Positions 56,305-64,000 of a DNA stretch of 64,000 nt are shown here, piece after piece. The first letter of the stretch is position 1. The number at the start of each line of letters is the position of its first letter. Position numbers and translations under genes: made by a program. The notes under the pieces are model-generated. The model had not been told where the DNA came from and did no database searches. It was given only the letters and a program-made list of their open reading frames with translations. The stretch comes from Myxococcales bacterium (GTDB lineage: Bacteria > Myxococcota_A > Polyangia > Polyangiales > Polyangiaceae), in assembly GCA_025359105.1 (NCBI GenBank), contig JANYHK010000016.1, positions 1 through 64,000 on the forward strand, written 5' to 3'.

Positions 56305-56826
56305 ATGAACCCCTTCGCGGTGCTGGGGCTCGAGCCTTCGTTCGACGTGGATCTCGCGTCGATCGAGAAGACGCACCGCGAGCTGTCGCGCACGCTCCAT
56401 CCGGACAGGTACGTCGGTGCGGGGGCGGCGGAGCGGCGCATGGCGCTCGGCAAGGCCGTCGAGGTGAACGAGGCGTGGCGCGCGGTGCGCGATCCGGTGC
56501 GGCGCGCGGAGGCCCTCTTCGAGCTGGCGAATGTTCCGGTGGGGGAGCGCGTCGAGCCGAAACCGACGACGGCGCTCCTGATGGACATGATGGAGCAGCG
56601 CGAAGCCCTCGCCGAGGCCAAGGCCGCGCGCGACATGGGACGCGTGAACGCGCTCGCGCGGACGATCGAAGAGCGCATGGCCGCGACGGAGCGCGCGCTG
56701 TCGGAGGGTTTTCGGAGGGGTGCCACCGCACCGCTCGTCCAGACGCTGGGCGAGCTCAGGTTTTACCGGCGCTTCCTCGACGAGGTGAGCGCCATCGAAG
56801 ACGAGATCGCCCATGGCGCTGCTTGA
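56305..56826 (+). CDS. hscB: Co-chaperone HscB, 173 aa
   Basis: A J domain with the essential HPD triad is seen in ELSRTLHPDRYVG (about residues 33-35), preceded by NPFAVLGLEPSFDVDLASIE. The C-terminal helical domain, which binds IscU, contains LLMDMMEQREALAEAK and LRFYRRFLDEVSAIEDEI, matching the HscB C-terminal oligomerisation domain. It delivers IscU to HscA and stimulates its ATPase. It starts 2 bp after iscA and overlaps hscA by 14 bp, so translation is tightly coupled. Confidence 0.93.
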   Translation: MNPFAVLGLEPSFDVDLASIEKTHRELSRTLHPDRYVGAGAAERRMALGKAVEVNEAWRAVRDPVRRAEALFELANVPVGERVEPKPTTALLMDMMEQREALAEAKAARDMGRVNALARTIEERMAATERALSEGFRRGATAPLVQTLGELRFYRRFLDEVSAIEDEIAHGAA

Positions 56827-58639
56827 AATTTTCGACCCCAAGGCCCCCCCCAAGCCCATCGGCATCGATCTGGGCACCACCAACTCGCTGGTCGCGTTCG
56901 TGCAAAACGAGCGGCCGCAGGCGATCGCGGACTGCGATCAGGACTTCCTCGTCCCGTCCGTCGTCAACTACGGGCCCAAGGGCGAGGTGCTCGTCGGGCG
57001 CCTCGCCGTCGCGCGCGCCGCGCTGGAGCCGCGCGATACGATCGTCAGCGTGAAGCGCTTCATGGGGCGCGGCGCCAACGACGCGGAGACGCGCCGGCTC
57101 GGCCCCTACGAGTTCGTCCCAGCGAAGGCCGGTGAGTCCAACGTCGTGCGGTTCCGCGTGCGCGGCCGCGAGCTCACGCCCGTCGAGGTCAGCGCCGACA
57201 TCCTGCGCGCGCTCAAGCGCCGCGCCGAAGACGAGCTCACCAACATCGGCGGCGTCGTCATCACGGTGCCCGCGTACTTCGACGACGCGCAGCGCCAGGC
57301 GACCAAGGACGCCGGCCGCCTCGCCGGGCTCGACGTGCTTCGCCTCCTGAACGAGCCCACCGCCGCCGCGCTCGCCTACGGGCTCGAGAAGAAGAAGAAC
57401 GGCCTCTTCTGCGTGTACGACCTCGGCGGCGGGACGTTCGACGTGACGATCCTCCTCCTCGAGGACGGCGTCTTCCAGGTAAAGTCCACGGGCGGCGACA
57501 GCGCGCTCGGCGGCGACGACATGGATCGTCTGGTTGCCGAGGAGGTCCTGAACGTTCGTGGCGGCTCCCCCACGGAGATCCGCGCGGCGCTCGACATGGC
57601 GCGCCAGATGAAGCACGGGTTGACCGACGCGTCCGAGGTCGTCGTCGAGGACACGCGCCTCACGCGGGAGCGCTTCGACGCGCTCATCCAGCCGCTCCTC
57701 GATCGCACCGGCATCGCTTGCCGGCGCGCGCTCAAGGACGCCGGAATCAAACCCGAGCAGCTGGACGGCGTCATCCTCGTCGGCGGCTCGACGCGCGTGC
57801 CCGCGGTGCGCGCGTACGTGCAGAAGGTCTTCGGCAAGGAGCCGCTCGCCGACATCGATCCGGAGCAGGTCGTGGCCATGGGCGCCGCCGTGCAGGCCGA
57901 TCTGCTCGCCGGCGACGCGCAGGACGACGTGCTCCTCCTCGACGTGCTCCCCCTGTCGCTCGGCATCGAGGTCGGCGGTGGCATCGTCGACAAGATCCTC
58001 CCGCGCAACACGACGATCCCCACCGGCGCGCGCGCGACCTACACGACGCAGGAGGACAAGCAGACCGGGTTCGAGATCCACGTCGTCCAGGGAGAGCGCG
58101 AGCTCGTCCAGGACTGCCGGAGCCTCGCGCGCTTCACGCTGAAGGGGATCCCGCCGATGGCCGCGGGCATGGCGAAGCTCGAGGTGGAGCTCAAGGTCGA
58201 CGCCGACGGCCTGCTCGCCGTGCACGCGAAGGAGCTCGTGACGGGCATCGAGCAGACCGTCGAGGTAAAGCCGTCCTACGGTCTGGACGACGAGGCCGTC
58301 GAGAAGATGCTGCTCGACGCCCTCGACCACGGCGAAGAGGACCTGCTCGCGCGCCGCATCGCCGAGGAGCGCGTCGAGGCGCACCGCATCGTCGCGGCGA
58401 CGAAGAAGGCGCTCGATACGGACGCGGCGCTGCTCGGCGACGGCGAGCGGCCGAAGATCGAGGCGGCGATCCGGGCCGCCGAGGACGCGGCGCAGGGAAC
58501 CGAGCCGCACCGGATGCACTCGGCGATCGAGGCGCTCGATCTCGCGAGCAAGGAGTTTGCGACGCGGCGGATGAACCGCGCCATCGCCAGGGCGTTCGAG
58601 GGCCGCAAGGTCGACGACGTCGCGACGGAGGTGGGGTGA
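56813..58639 (+). CDS. hscA: Hsp70-type chaperone HscA, 608 aa
   Basis: The Hsp70 ATPase signatures are complete: [14 protein letters not shown], the phosphate-loop [20 protein letters not shown] (about residues 200-219) and [20 protein letters not shown]. The substrate-binding domain begins with [20 protein letters not shown] and ends with a helical lid. Length of 608 is shorter than DnaK and typical of HscA. It binds the LPPVK motif of IscU and drives cluster release with HscB. It overlaps hscB at its 5' end and shares a base with the fdx start codon. Confidence 0.96.
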   Translation: MALLEIFDPKAPPKPIGIDLGTTNSLVAFVQNERPQAIADCDQDFLVPSVVNYGPKGEVLVGRLAVARAALEPRDTIVSVKRFMGRGANDAETRRLGPYEFVPAKAGESNVVRFRVRGRELTPVEVSADILRALKRRAEDELTNIGGVVITVPAYFDDAQRQATKDAGRLAGLDVLRLLNEPTAAALAYGLEKKKNGLFCVYDLGGGTFDVTILLLEDGVFQVKSTGGDSALGGDDMDRLVAEEVLNVRGGSPTEIRAALDMARQMKHGLTDASEVVVEDTRLTRERFDALIQPLLDRTGIACRRALKDAGIKPEQLDGVILVGGSTRVPAVRAYVQKVFGKEPLADIDPEQVVAMGAAVQADLLAGDAQDDVLLLDVLPLSLGIEVGGGIVDKILPRNTTIPTGARATYTTQEDKQTGFEIHVVQGERELVQDCRSLARFTLKGIPPMAAGMAKLEVELKVDADGLLAVHAKELVTGIEQTVEVKPSYGLDDEAVEKMLLDALDHGEEDLLARRIAEERVEAHRIVAATKKALDTDAALLGDGERPKIEAAIRAAEDAAQGTEPHRMHSAIEALDLASKEFATRRMNRAIARAFEGRKVDDVATEVG

Positions 58640-58992
58640 TGGCCAAGATCAAGTTCATCGGCTACGGCGAGGCTGAGGTCCCCGTCGGCGCGTCAATCCT
58701 GGAGGCCGCGCAGAAGGTCGGCGCGCCCGAGGGCTACGCCTGCGGCGGCGTGTGCGCGTGCTCGACGTGCCATGTCTACGTGCACAAGGGATCGGAGCTC
58801 CTGAGCGAGATGGAAGACGAGGAGAACGACATCCTCGACAAGGCCTTCGATGTCCGCGCGTCGTCGCGCCTCGGGTGCCAGTCCAAGATCGAGAAGGACG
58901 GCGATCTCGAGGTCGAGATCACGGTCGAGAGCTTGCAGGCCTTCGAGAACGAGCACCCCGAAGCGCGCGGAAAGTTCGTGAAGCGGCGCTGA
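58639..58992 (+). CDS. fdx: ISC-type 2Fe-2S ferredoxin, 117 aa
   Basis: ATG at 58639 overlaps the hscA TGA by one base (TGATG). The four cluster ligands are in YACGGVCACSTCHVYV (three Cys in the C-x5-C-x2-C pattern) and SRLGCQSKI (fourth Cys). The pattern GASILEAAQKVGAPEG before the cluster loop and the acidic EMEDEENDILDKAFDV match adrenodoxin-like ISC ferredoxins. It supplies electrons for cluster assembly. A short tail (ENEHPEARGKFVKRR) extends beyond the usual end. It is the last gene of the operon; no iscX is found after it. Confidence 0.95.
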   Translation: MAKIKFIGYGEAEVPVGASILEAAQKVGAPEGYACGGVCACSTCHVYVHKGSELLSEMEDEENDILDKAFDVRASSRLGCQSKIEKDGDLEVEITVESLQAFENEHPEARGKFVKRR

Positions 58993-58998
58993 GCGGTG

Positions 58999-59021
58999 CG
59001 CCGGCGGCTCACTCGCCGGCG
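58999..59021. terminator. Possible small hairpin between convergent fdx and pilin-like genes
   Basis: CGCCGGC (58999-59005) pairs with GCCGGCG (59015-59021) across a 9-base loop. It lies directly after the fdx stop and extends over the end of the convergent gene, so it could stop transcription in either direction. There is no T-run, so support is modest. Confidence 0.3.
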
Positions 59022-59575
59022 TTCTTCTCCCCCAGCGTCGGCGAGACCTCGAGCACGCTGCCCACGACCTTGCCCTCGAGGCTGAACTCGCTGGGGATGC
59101 CGTCCGCGTCCAGATCGCCGATCGCCGTCGCCGTGAAGCCGGTGGCCGTCGCCTTGTAATCGTACTGGAAGTACTGCGGGCTCGACATCGAGAAGCCCAG
59201 GCAGGCAAACCCGGCGTTGGCGGCCTTGTCGACGTCCCAGTCCGCGGGCGAGGACATGTACTTCGTCCCGCTCGGCACCTTGGCGGGGACGGGGCTCGAC
59301 GCCGAGGGACACACGTTGCCGTCGCGGGCGTACGCGGCCGAGGAGAGCATGCCGATCTGCGAGAGCGAGGACCGCGCCTCGACCTGCTTGGCGGTGGCGA
59401 TGTACTTGCGCGTCCCGTAGATGCCGAGGACCGCGAAGATGCCGATCCCGCCGATGACCAGCGCGAGGATCGGAAGGACGACCACGAGCAGAATGAGGCC
59501 GATGCTCCACCCGCCGCTCTTCTGGGGCGGCGGCTGCATCTGCGGCGGGTACGGGTACTGAGGCTGCTGGTTCAT
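59009..59575 (-). CDS. Pilin-like single-pass membrane protein, 188 aa
   Basis: ATG at 59575 overlaps the stop of the upstream lipoprotein gene (ATGA). Residues 1-20 are Pro/Gln-rich (PQYPYPPQMQPPPQKS), then comes one long hydrophobic helix (SIGLILLVVVLPILALVIGG, about 24-50) followed by TRKYIATAKQVEARSSLSQI, the pattern of a type IV pilin-like N-terminal helix. A small disulfide-containing beta domain (NVCPSAS to FACLGFS) contains an acidic DLDADGIPSEFSLEG loop that could bind calcium. No canonical prepilin peptidase GFxxxE site is present, so assembly into a pilus is uncertain. Confidence 0.75.
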   Translation of the reverse strand: MNQQPQYPYPPQMQPPPQKSGGWSIGLILLVVVLPILALVIGGIGIFAVLGIYGTRKYIATAKQVEARSSLSQIGMLSSAAYARDGNVCPSASSPVPAKVPSGTKYMSSPADWDVDKAANAGFACLGFSMSSPQYFQYDYKATATGFTATAIGDLDADGIPSEFSLEGKVVGSVLEVSPTLGEKNAGE

Positions 59576-60576
59576 CGGGAGTCTCTCTCTCTTGCCGTCG
59601 CCGTCGTCGTCGCCGTCGTCGCGTCCTGCGCCAGGGTTCCGCGGTCGAGCACCTCCATGCGCGCCCACCGCTTCGCGACGTATGTTCGTACCATGTCTCC
59701 CACGAGGCCGAGGTGCTCCATGTGATCCTTCGCGGCGTCGCCCTTGAACCCGAAGGCGTGCAAGGCGCCGGCGTCGGCGCGGTACGTCTGCTCCATGCCG
59801 TGCCCGTTGCGGCCGGACAGCGGCACCAGCGGCACGCCCACCACGGACAGGAGCGCCTGCGCCGACTCGGTGCTGCTCGCGTAGTCGGGCGTTCGGATCG
59901 ACGAGTGCGTGAGCACCATGACCTTCTTCCGGTCCTTGGCCTGAGTCGCGAACTCGATGAAGGGGGCGAGTCCGCGCACCTCGGGCTTGTGCTCCTTGTC
60001 GTACGACGTGTGGATGCTGTCGAGGAGGATGAGCGCGTCGATCTTGTCGCCGTAGCCCTGGCGCAGGATCTTGAGGACGGCGCCGAAGCCCGCCGAGAAG
60101 GACACGACGCCGAGCCGGCGGAGGTGAAGCGGCGTTCCCACCGAGCTCCCGAGCTTGGTAAGCACCTCGTCGATCCAGCGGCCGAAGCGCGCGGGATCGC
60201 GGAGCGCGTCCTCGTAGGGGGCGCTGCCGAGGCCGAACGCTGCGCTGATGACCACGGCCTTGAGGTGCGCCGCGCGCCAGTCCTTCTCGCTCATCATGCC
60301 GGCGTGGAACTGGAAGACGACGTCGACCGCGCCGCCGTCCTTGGCGAAGTCGATCTTCGGGACGAGGTAGGGCGCGAAGCTCGCGCCGCGCCACTTCGGC
60401 TCGAAGTCGACCGCCTCGGGCTGAAAGGCGTCTTCGTCCGCGATCGCGATCGGGGCGGGCTTGGGTGGCGGCAGCTTCGGCGGCGGCGCGGGCGGCGTCT
60501 TCGCGCACGCGATCAGCAGCGCGACGAACGCGAACGCGGAGAGGGTTCGCTGGCGCGGCGCCGCTCGTGCGGCCAC
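59572..60576 (-). CDS. Alpha/beta-hydrolase-like lipoprotein, 334 aa
   Basis: GTG at 60576, 1 bp after the glyA stop. The signal peptide has a lipobox-like end (ALLIACAKT), followed by a Pro/Lys-rich spacer (PPAPPPKLPPPKPAP). The body has an alpha/beta hydrolase look: VDVVFQFHAGMMSEKDWRAA, the elbow-like VVSFSAGFGAVLKIL (SxSxGxG), LDSIHTSYD with possible acidic residue, and the late His in GRNGHGMEQ. An esterase or inactive lipase-like role is possible; the nucleophile would be the Ser in FSAGFG. It is co-transcribed with glyA and coupled to the pilin-like gene. Confidence 0.78.
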   Translation of the reverse strand: MAARAAPRQRTLSAFAFVALLIACAKTPPAPPPKLPPPKPAPIAIADEDAFQPEAVDFEPKWRGASFAPYLVPKIDFAKDGGAVDVVFQFHAGMMSEKDWRAAHLKAVVISAAFGLGSAPYEDALRDPARFGRWIDEVLTKLGSSVGTPLHLRRLGVVSFSAGFGAVLKILRQGYGDKIDALILLDSIHTSYDKEHKPEVRGLAPFIEFATQAKDRKKVMVLTHSSIRTPDYASSTESAQALLSVVGVPLVPLSGRNGHGMEQTYRADAGALHAFGFKGDAAKDHMEHLGLVGDMVRTYVAKRWARMEVLDRGTLAQDATTATTTATARERDSR

Positions 60577-60577
60577 G

Positions 60578-61837
60578 TCAGATGCGCAGGCCGGGGGCGG
60601 GGAAGCGCGCGCACACCTCGCGTACCTCGGCGGCGACCTTGGCGAGGAGGGCTTCGTCGCCCGGCGCCGTGACGACGCGATCCATCCAGTCGGCCAGCTT
60701 CTTCATCTCGTCCTTGCCCATGCCGCGCGACGTGACCGCCGGCGTGCCGAGGCGGACGCCCGAAGGGTCGAAGGGCTTGCGGGGATCGAACGGCACCGAG
60801 TTGTAGTTCAGCACGATGCCGGCGCGGTCGAGGGCCTGCGCGGCGATCTTGCCGGAGACGTTCTTGTTCGACAGATCGATCACCATCAGGTGGTTGTCGG
60901 TCCCGCCGGTGGTGAGCGCGAAGCCGCGCGCCGTGAGCTCGTCGGCGAGTGAGCGTGCGTTGTCGACGATCGCCTTGGCGTACGCCTTGAAGCTGGGCTG
61001 GAGCGCCTCGTTCGCGGCGACGGCGATGCCGGCGGTCGTGTGGTTGTGGGGGCCGCCCTGCAAGCCGGGGAACACCGCGCGATCGATGGCCTGCGCGTGC
61101 TGCGCCTTGCAGAAGATCATGCCGCCGCGCGGGCCGCGGAACGTCTTGTGGGTCGTGGACGTCACGACGTCGGCGATCCCGACGGGCGAGGGGTGCGCGC
61201 CGCCGCAGACGAGGCCGGAGATGTGCGCGATGTCGGCCGCGAGGACGGCGCCGACCTCGTCCGCCACTTCGCGGAAGGCCTTCCAGTCGATCGTGCGGGG
61301 ATAGGCGGTGGTGCCGCACCAGAGGAGCTTGGGCTTGTGCTCCTTCGCGAGCTTGCGGACCTCGTCCATGTCGATGCGGTGGGTCTTCGCGTCGACGCCG
61401 TAGGGCACGCTCTTGAAGTACTTGCCGGTGATCGACACCGCCCACCCATGCGTGAGATGCCCGCCGGCGGGGAGACCGAGGCCCATGATCGGATCGCCCG
61501 CCTTGCAGAAGGCGAGGTACACCGCGAGGTTGGCGGGGCTGCCCGAGTAGGGCTGCACGTTCACGTGCTCGGCGCCGAAGAGCGTCTTGAGCCGCGCGAT
61601 CGCGAGCTCCTCGACCTGGTCGATGACCTGCTGCCCCTCGTAGTAGCGCTTCTTCGCGTACCCTTCGGAGTACTTGTTCGTCAGGACCGAGCCGGTGGCC
61701 TCCATGACCGCGCGCGACGCGTAGTTCTCGCTCGCGATGAGGCGCATGGTCTCGTGCTCGCGCCGGTTCTCGTCGGCGATGAGCTTGGCGATTTCCGGAT
61801 CGGAGGCCTGGAGCGCGGGATCCCGTTCGGCGGTCAT
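60578..61837 (-). CDS. glyA: Serine hydroxymethyltransferase GlyA, 419 aa
   Basis: ATG at 61837 (MTAERDPALQASDPEIAKLI); the 14 extra residues upstream in the frame are not typical. Family motifs are all present: LIASENYASRAVMEATGSVL, TNKYSEGYAKKRYYEGQQVI, GLPAGGHLTHGW, the PLP Lys in VTSTTHKTFRGPRGGMIFCK (about residue 230), and GGPHNHTTAGIAVAA. It interconverts serine and glycine with tetrahydrofolate and feeds one-carbon metabolism. Length is standard. It leads a short operon with the hydrolase-like lipoprotein and pilin-like genes, an unusual association. Confidence 0.97.
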   Translation of the reverse strand: MTAERDPALQASDPEIAKLIADENRREHETMRLIASENYASRAVMEATGSVLTNKYSEGYAKKRYYEGQQVIDQVEELAIARLKTLFGAEHVNVQPYSGSPANLAVYLAFCKAGDPIMGLGLPAGGHLTHGWAVSITGKYFKSVPYGVDAKTHRIDMDEVRKLAKEHKPKLLWCGTTAYPRTIDWKAFREVADEVGAVLAADIAHISGLVCGGAHPSPVGIADVVTSTTHKTFRGPRGGMIFCKAQHAQAIDRAVFPGLQGGPHNHTTAGIAVAANEALQPSFKAYAKAIVDNARSLADELTARGFALTTGGTDNHLMVIDLSNKNVSGKIAAQALDRAGIVLNYNSVPFDPRKPFDPSGVRLGTPAVTSRGMGKDEMKKLADWMDRVVTAPGDEALLAKVAAEVREVCARFPAPGLRI

Positions 61838-61950
61838 GAAGCGGATATAGAGCGGAAGTCGTTCGGCCGGAACGGGCAAACGACCGCGGCCGACCCAATG
61901 CCGTGTCGGGGCTCGCGGCGGCGCTCCCTCTCGACTAAGGTGCGCATCCG

Positions 61951-62388
61951 ATGAGCGAAAACTTCGCCTCGCAGTTGAACCAGCAGCTCGGCGGTTGGAA
62001 CAGCGTCATGGGCCTCTCTTTCTCGACCGCCACCGAAGAGCTCGTCGTCGGCGAGCTCACCGTCGCCCCCCAGCACCTCCAGCCCTACGGTATCGTCCAT
62101 GGCGGGCTGCATTGCGGGATCATCGAGGCCGCGTGCTCCACCGGCGCCGCCGTTCACGCGATGGCGCGCGGCTACTCGGTCGTGGGCCTCGAGAACTCGA
62201 CCTCCTTCATCCGCGCCGCGCGCGAAGGGGTGATCCGGGTCACCGCGCGACCGGTGACGCGCGGCAAGCGGACCCAGGTGTGGGAAGGGATTGTCACCGA
62301 TCCCGAGGGACGCATCCTGGCCACGGGGCGCGTGCGCCTCCTTTGCCTCGAAGGCGGGGTCGACCTGGCGGGCAAGCCCGTCGGCTGA
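61951..62388 (+). CDS. PaaI-family hotdog thioesterase, 145 aa
   Basis: The hotdog fold is recognised by HLQPYGIVHGGLHCGIIEAA, which carries the conserved HGG motif and the helix start, the strand ENSTSFIRAAREGVIRVTAR, and the terminal RTQVWEGIVTDPEGRILATG. It should hydrolyse acyl- or aryl-CoA thioesters as a tetramer. The catalytic acidic residue is likely the Glu in HCGIIEAACS. It is divergent from glyA with 113 bp between and is followed by a membrane protein gene 34 bp later. Confidence 0.9.
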   Translation: MSENFASQLNQQLGGWNSVMGLSFSTATEELVVGELTVAPQHLQPYGIVHGGLHCGIIEAACSTGAAVHAMARGYSVVGLENSTSFIRAAREGVIRVTARPVTRGKRTQVWEGIVTDPEGRILATGRVRLLCLEGGVDLAGKPVG

Positions 62389-62422
62389 CGCTCCCGGTGG
62401 TTTTGGGCTAGCCTCGAGGACC

Positions 62423-63076
62423 GTGAAGCGGCTCTTCGTCTCGGCGTTCGGTCTGCTCGTGCTGCTCGGCGGTCCCGCCGTGGCGTCGGCGGCGGAGGAG
62501 TCGGCGACGACGCTCGACTCGCCGAACCAGCGTCGCGCCGGCGTGGTGGTCGGCGTGAACGCGAGCTTCGGCCTCGCGGGCTCGAGCGGGTACCCGAACA
62601 GCGCGACCAAGATCGACAACCCTGCATTCTACTCATCGAGCGATCTGATGACGGGGGGCGGCGCCTCGCTCTTCGTGATGGGCGCCCTCGCCGACTACGT
62701 CAGCTTCGGGCTGTGGTTCGGGAGCTCGACGTTCCAGAGCGCCGACTGGCGATCGACCGGCTTCGGCATCGGGTTTCGCGTCGAGGCGTTTCCCCTCTAC
62801 ACGCTCGTGCCGCAGCTCGCCGATCTCGGTGTCTTCACGCAGCTCGGGCTCGGCTCGACGACGCTGCGGACGAAGCTGCCCGGGAACTACCCGAGCGCGG
62901 ACGGCGCCCAGTCGTACCTCGCCGCCGGGCTCTTCTACGAGGCGTTCACGCCGAAGCTCTTCGGCGGGCACCTCGCCGTTGGTCCGAGCGCGCAGTACGA
63001 CGTGATCACCGCACGCTCGATCGAGCGGCACGGCGCGGTCGCCGGGCTCCGCGTCGTGTTCTACGGCGGAAAGTAG
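62423..63076 (+). CDS. Exported beta-barrel-like outer membrane protein, 217 aa
   Basis: GTG at 62423 (KRLFVSAFGLLVLLGG) gives a signal peptide ending at VASAAEE. The mature part consists of alternating-hydrophobicity strands rich in Gly and aromatic residues (GVVVGVNASFGLAGSSG, ASLFVMGALADYVSFGLWFG, STGFGIGFRVEAFPLYTLVP, LADLGVFTQLGLGSTTLRTK, GGHLAVGPSAQYDVITARSI) and ends with AGLRVVFYGGK, a closing strand. About ten strands can be counted, which suits a small outer membrane barrel. It precedes a lipoprotein gene by 14 bp and is probably expressed with it. Confidence 0.72.
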   Translation: MKRLFVSAFGLLVLLGGPAVASAAEESATTLDSPNQRRAGVVVGVNASFGLAGSSGYPNSATKIDNPAFYSSSDLMTGGGASLFVMGALADYVSFGLWFGSSTFQSADWRSTGFGIGFRVEAFPLYTLVPQLADLGVFTQLGLGSTTLRTKLPGNYPSADGAQSYLAAGLFYEAFTPKLFGGHLAVGPSAQYDVITARSIERHGAVAGLRVVFYGGK

Positions 63077-63090
63077 GGCCTGTGGCAGGC

Positions 63091-63879
63091 ATGCGCGCCG
63101 CGCGTGTCGTTTCGCTTCTCCTCCCGCTGACGGCCTGCGACTCGCCGAACGCGCGGGTCGGCGTCGGCGTCGGCGTCGGCGTCGATGGAGGCGAGGACGC
63201 GCGGGGGCCGTCGCGCGCGGAATCGAACGAGCCCGCCGACGCGCTCGGGCCAGGCTGCCGCCGCGCTGGCGCGCTCACTGGCGTCGAAGCCGACGAGAGC
63301 TGCGTCGTGCCGACCGCCGACGGGCAGGAGACACTCGCCTCGCTTCGGGTCCTCACGGCGACCCTGACGCCGGACGCGCCGGAGACGCTCGGGGGAGGCC
63401 AGATCAACCTGCGCCTCGCCCTCACGAACACCGGCAAGCGGCCGGTGGCGCTCGTTCTCGAAGCGGAGCCTCCCGGGGCGGGGCCCCACTACGACTGGTC
63501 GCTCCTCACCGGCCTGTCGGCCCCGCGGATCGTGCCGTCCGAGGGCTTCAAGGTGCGCTTCGCGATGAGGACGTTCGACGCGCGCGACATCTCGGTCGAC
63601 CAGCTGCGGCTCGTCGGCCCGACGTCGACGCCGCCCGTCCGCCTTTACCGGATCGTGCTCGCGCCGCAGGCGGTGCTCACACACTCGTTCGTGTGGCTCG
63701 CCCTCGGCATCCCGGCGCCGTACCCGCCGTTCGAAGACGACGCGGGCCACCGCATCGTCCCCAAGACGGCGCCGCGACCGCTCTCTGCCGGGAAATATAC
63801 GGTCGTTGTGGATGTGCCGTTCTACGGCGTCGCCGCGCCGCAACGCACGACGAGGACGACCATCGCGGTATCTAAGTGA
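63091..63879 (+). CDS. Lipoprotein with Val-Gly repeat linker, 262 aa
   Basis: ATG at 63091 (a GTG at 63082 is an alternative). The signal peptide ends in a lipobox (LLPLTACDS). Directly after the anchor is a run of Val-Gly dipeptides encoded by a GTCGGC hexanucleotide repeat. One disulfide pair is likely (GPGCRRAG and ESCVVP). The rest has beta-sandwich-like strands (INLRLALTNTGKRPVALVLE, RLYRIVLAPQAVLTHSFVWL, GKYTVVVDVPFYGV) like immunoglobulin-type surface domains. No catalytic motif is recognised. A perfect hairpin follows its stop. Confidence 0.8.
   Translation: MRAARVVSLLLPLTACDSPNARVGVGVGVGVDGGEDARGPSRAESNEPADALGPGCRRAGALTGVEADESCVVPTADGQETLASLRVLTATLTPDAPETLGGGQINLRLALTNTGKRPVALVLEAEPPGAGPHYDWSLLTGLSAPRIVPSEGFKVRFAMRTFDARDISVDQLRLVGPTSTPPVRLYRIVLAPQAVLTHSFVWLALGIPAPYPPFEDDAGHRIVPKTAPRPLSAGKYTVVVDVPFYGVAAPQRTTRTTIAVSK
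63157..63186. repeat. GTCGGC hexanucleotide repeat in lipoprotein linker
   Basis: Four perfect GTCGGC units plus a fifth GTCGAT encode Val-Gly dipeptides just after the lipid-anchor Cys. Units are in frame, so copy-number changes would only alter linker length. Confidence 0.8.
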
Positions 63880-63907
63880 CCGAGCATGATTCGAGAATCA
63901 TGCTCGG
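63880..63907 (+). terminator. Strong inverted repeat after the lipoprotein gene
   Basis: CCGAGCATGATTC (63880-63892) pairs perfectly over 13 bp with GAATCATGCTCGG (63895-63907), leaving a 2-base loop that in practice would open to 4 bases. It begins right after the TGA at 63877-63879. No T-run follows, so it may act as a weak or Rho-assisted terminator or as an mRNA 3'-end stabiliser for convergent transcripts. Confidence 0.6.
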
Positions 63908-63931
63908 CCCTCTAGATACGACCCAGGCGGT

Positions 63932-64000
63932 TCACGAGGGGGTGCAGCCGGGTGGAGGCGGTCGGCACGTGCTCGTCCGCGTTTCACACACGTAGCCGCC
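63932..64000 (-). CDS. C-terminal fragment of a Cys-rich protein (5' partial)
   Basis: Read on the minus strand from the window edge the frame gives GGYVCETRTSTCRPPPPGCT followed by PS and a TGA at 63932-63934. The short tail with three Cys and a Pro run resembles the ends of the Cys-rich lipoproteins elsewhere in the window (C..GYVC.....C). The rest of the gene lies beyond the window. The gene is convergent with the Val-Gly lipoprotein gene, with the perfect hairpin between them. Confidence 0.5.
   Translation of the reverse strand, partial: GGYVCETRTSTCRPPPPGCTPS

Noticed and set aside
63157-63186. GTCGGC repeat as a regulatory element
   Set aside because: It is inside the coding region and in frame, so it is best explained as a Val-Gly protein linker.

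Overview
The window is GC-rich, densely coded bacterial DNA, most likely from a myxobacterium (Myxococcota, probably Polyangiales; this assignment is inference). Support: a MYXO-CTERM-like C-terminal tail at the left edge, many lipoproteins with Asp/Ser/Gly-rich linkers and Cys-rich modules, a Ser/Thr kinase next to a TPR-PEGA protein, AgmX-like half-domains, and strong third-position GC that gives long antisense open frames. I saw no rRNA, tRNA, IS element, prophage or CRISPR array.

Layout. 1-11 kb: surface and lipoprotein genes, an endonuclease/exonuclease/phosphatase protein, a TPR protein with a degenerate caspase-like head, and an operon of Ser/Thr kinase, TPR-PEGA protein and propeller lipoprotein. 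11-24.7 kb: one compact minus-strand operon of five genes read from 24738 down to 11026: a GpsA-like protein lacking its catalytic lysines, three tandem diverged Clp/Hsp100-type double AAA+ proteins, and a SNF2 helicase. 24.8-31.7 kb: an MscS channel, a small ORF plus nucleotidyltransferase-fold pair, divergent VWA lipoprotein and diheme cytochrome lipoprotein genes, and a collagen-like lipoprotein with a clear terminator. 31.7-38.4 kb: an RND efflux operon (adaptor, permease, TolC) divergent from a TetR regulator, with repeated GACrGTGTC sites between. 38.4-49.3 kb: HAD phosphatase, two acyl-CoA dehydrogenases flanking a lipoprotein, a Tam-like methyltransferase and amidase, a hydrolase coupled to ApaG, frataxin CyaY, a DUF2325 protein, a GNAT acetyltransferase, a Cys-rich lipoprotein and a Uma2 nuclease. 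49.4-53.4 kb: a giant TPR protein sharing its C-terminal domain with the earlier TPR protein. 53.6-59 kb: a complete ISC iron-sulfur operon (iscS, iscU, iscA, hscB, hscA, fdx) headed by a MerR-type regulator instead of IscR. 59-64 kb: glyA followed by a lipoprotein and a pilin-like protein, a thioesterase and envelope proteins.

The best candidate for an undescribed system is 11026-24738. The three AAA+ paralogs share a homologous N-terminal domain. All keep an intact second ATPase module but have a first module lacking the catalytic Walker B glutamate and arginine finger, and all lack the GYVGY pore loop of the second ring. Two carry C-terminal regions resembling the PCRF domain of peptide-chain release factors without a GGQ loop, and one ends in a ribosomal L7/L12 C-terminal-like segment. 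I infer a heteromeric remodelling machine, possibly acting on ribosomes or stalled translation complexes; none of this has been tested by database search.
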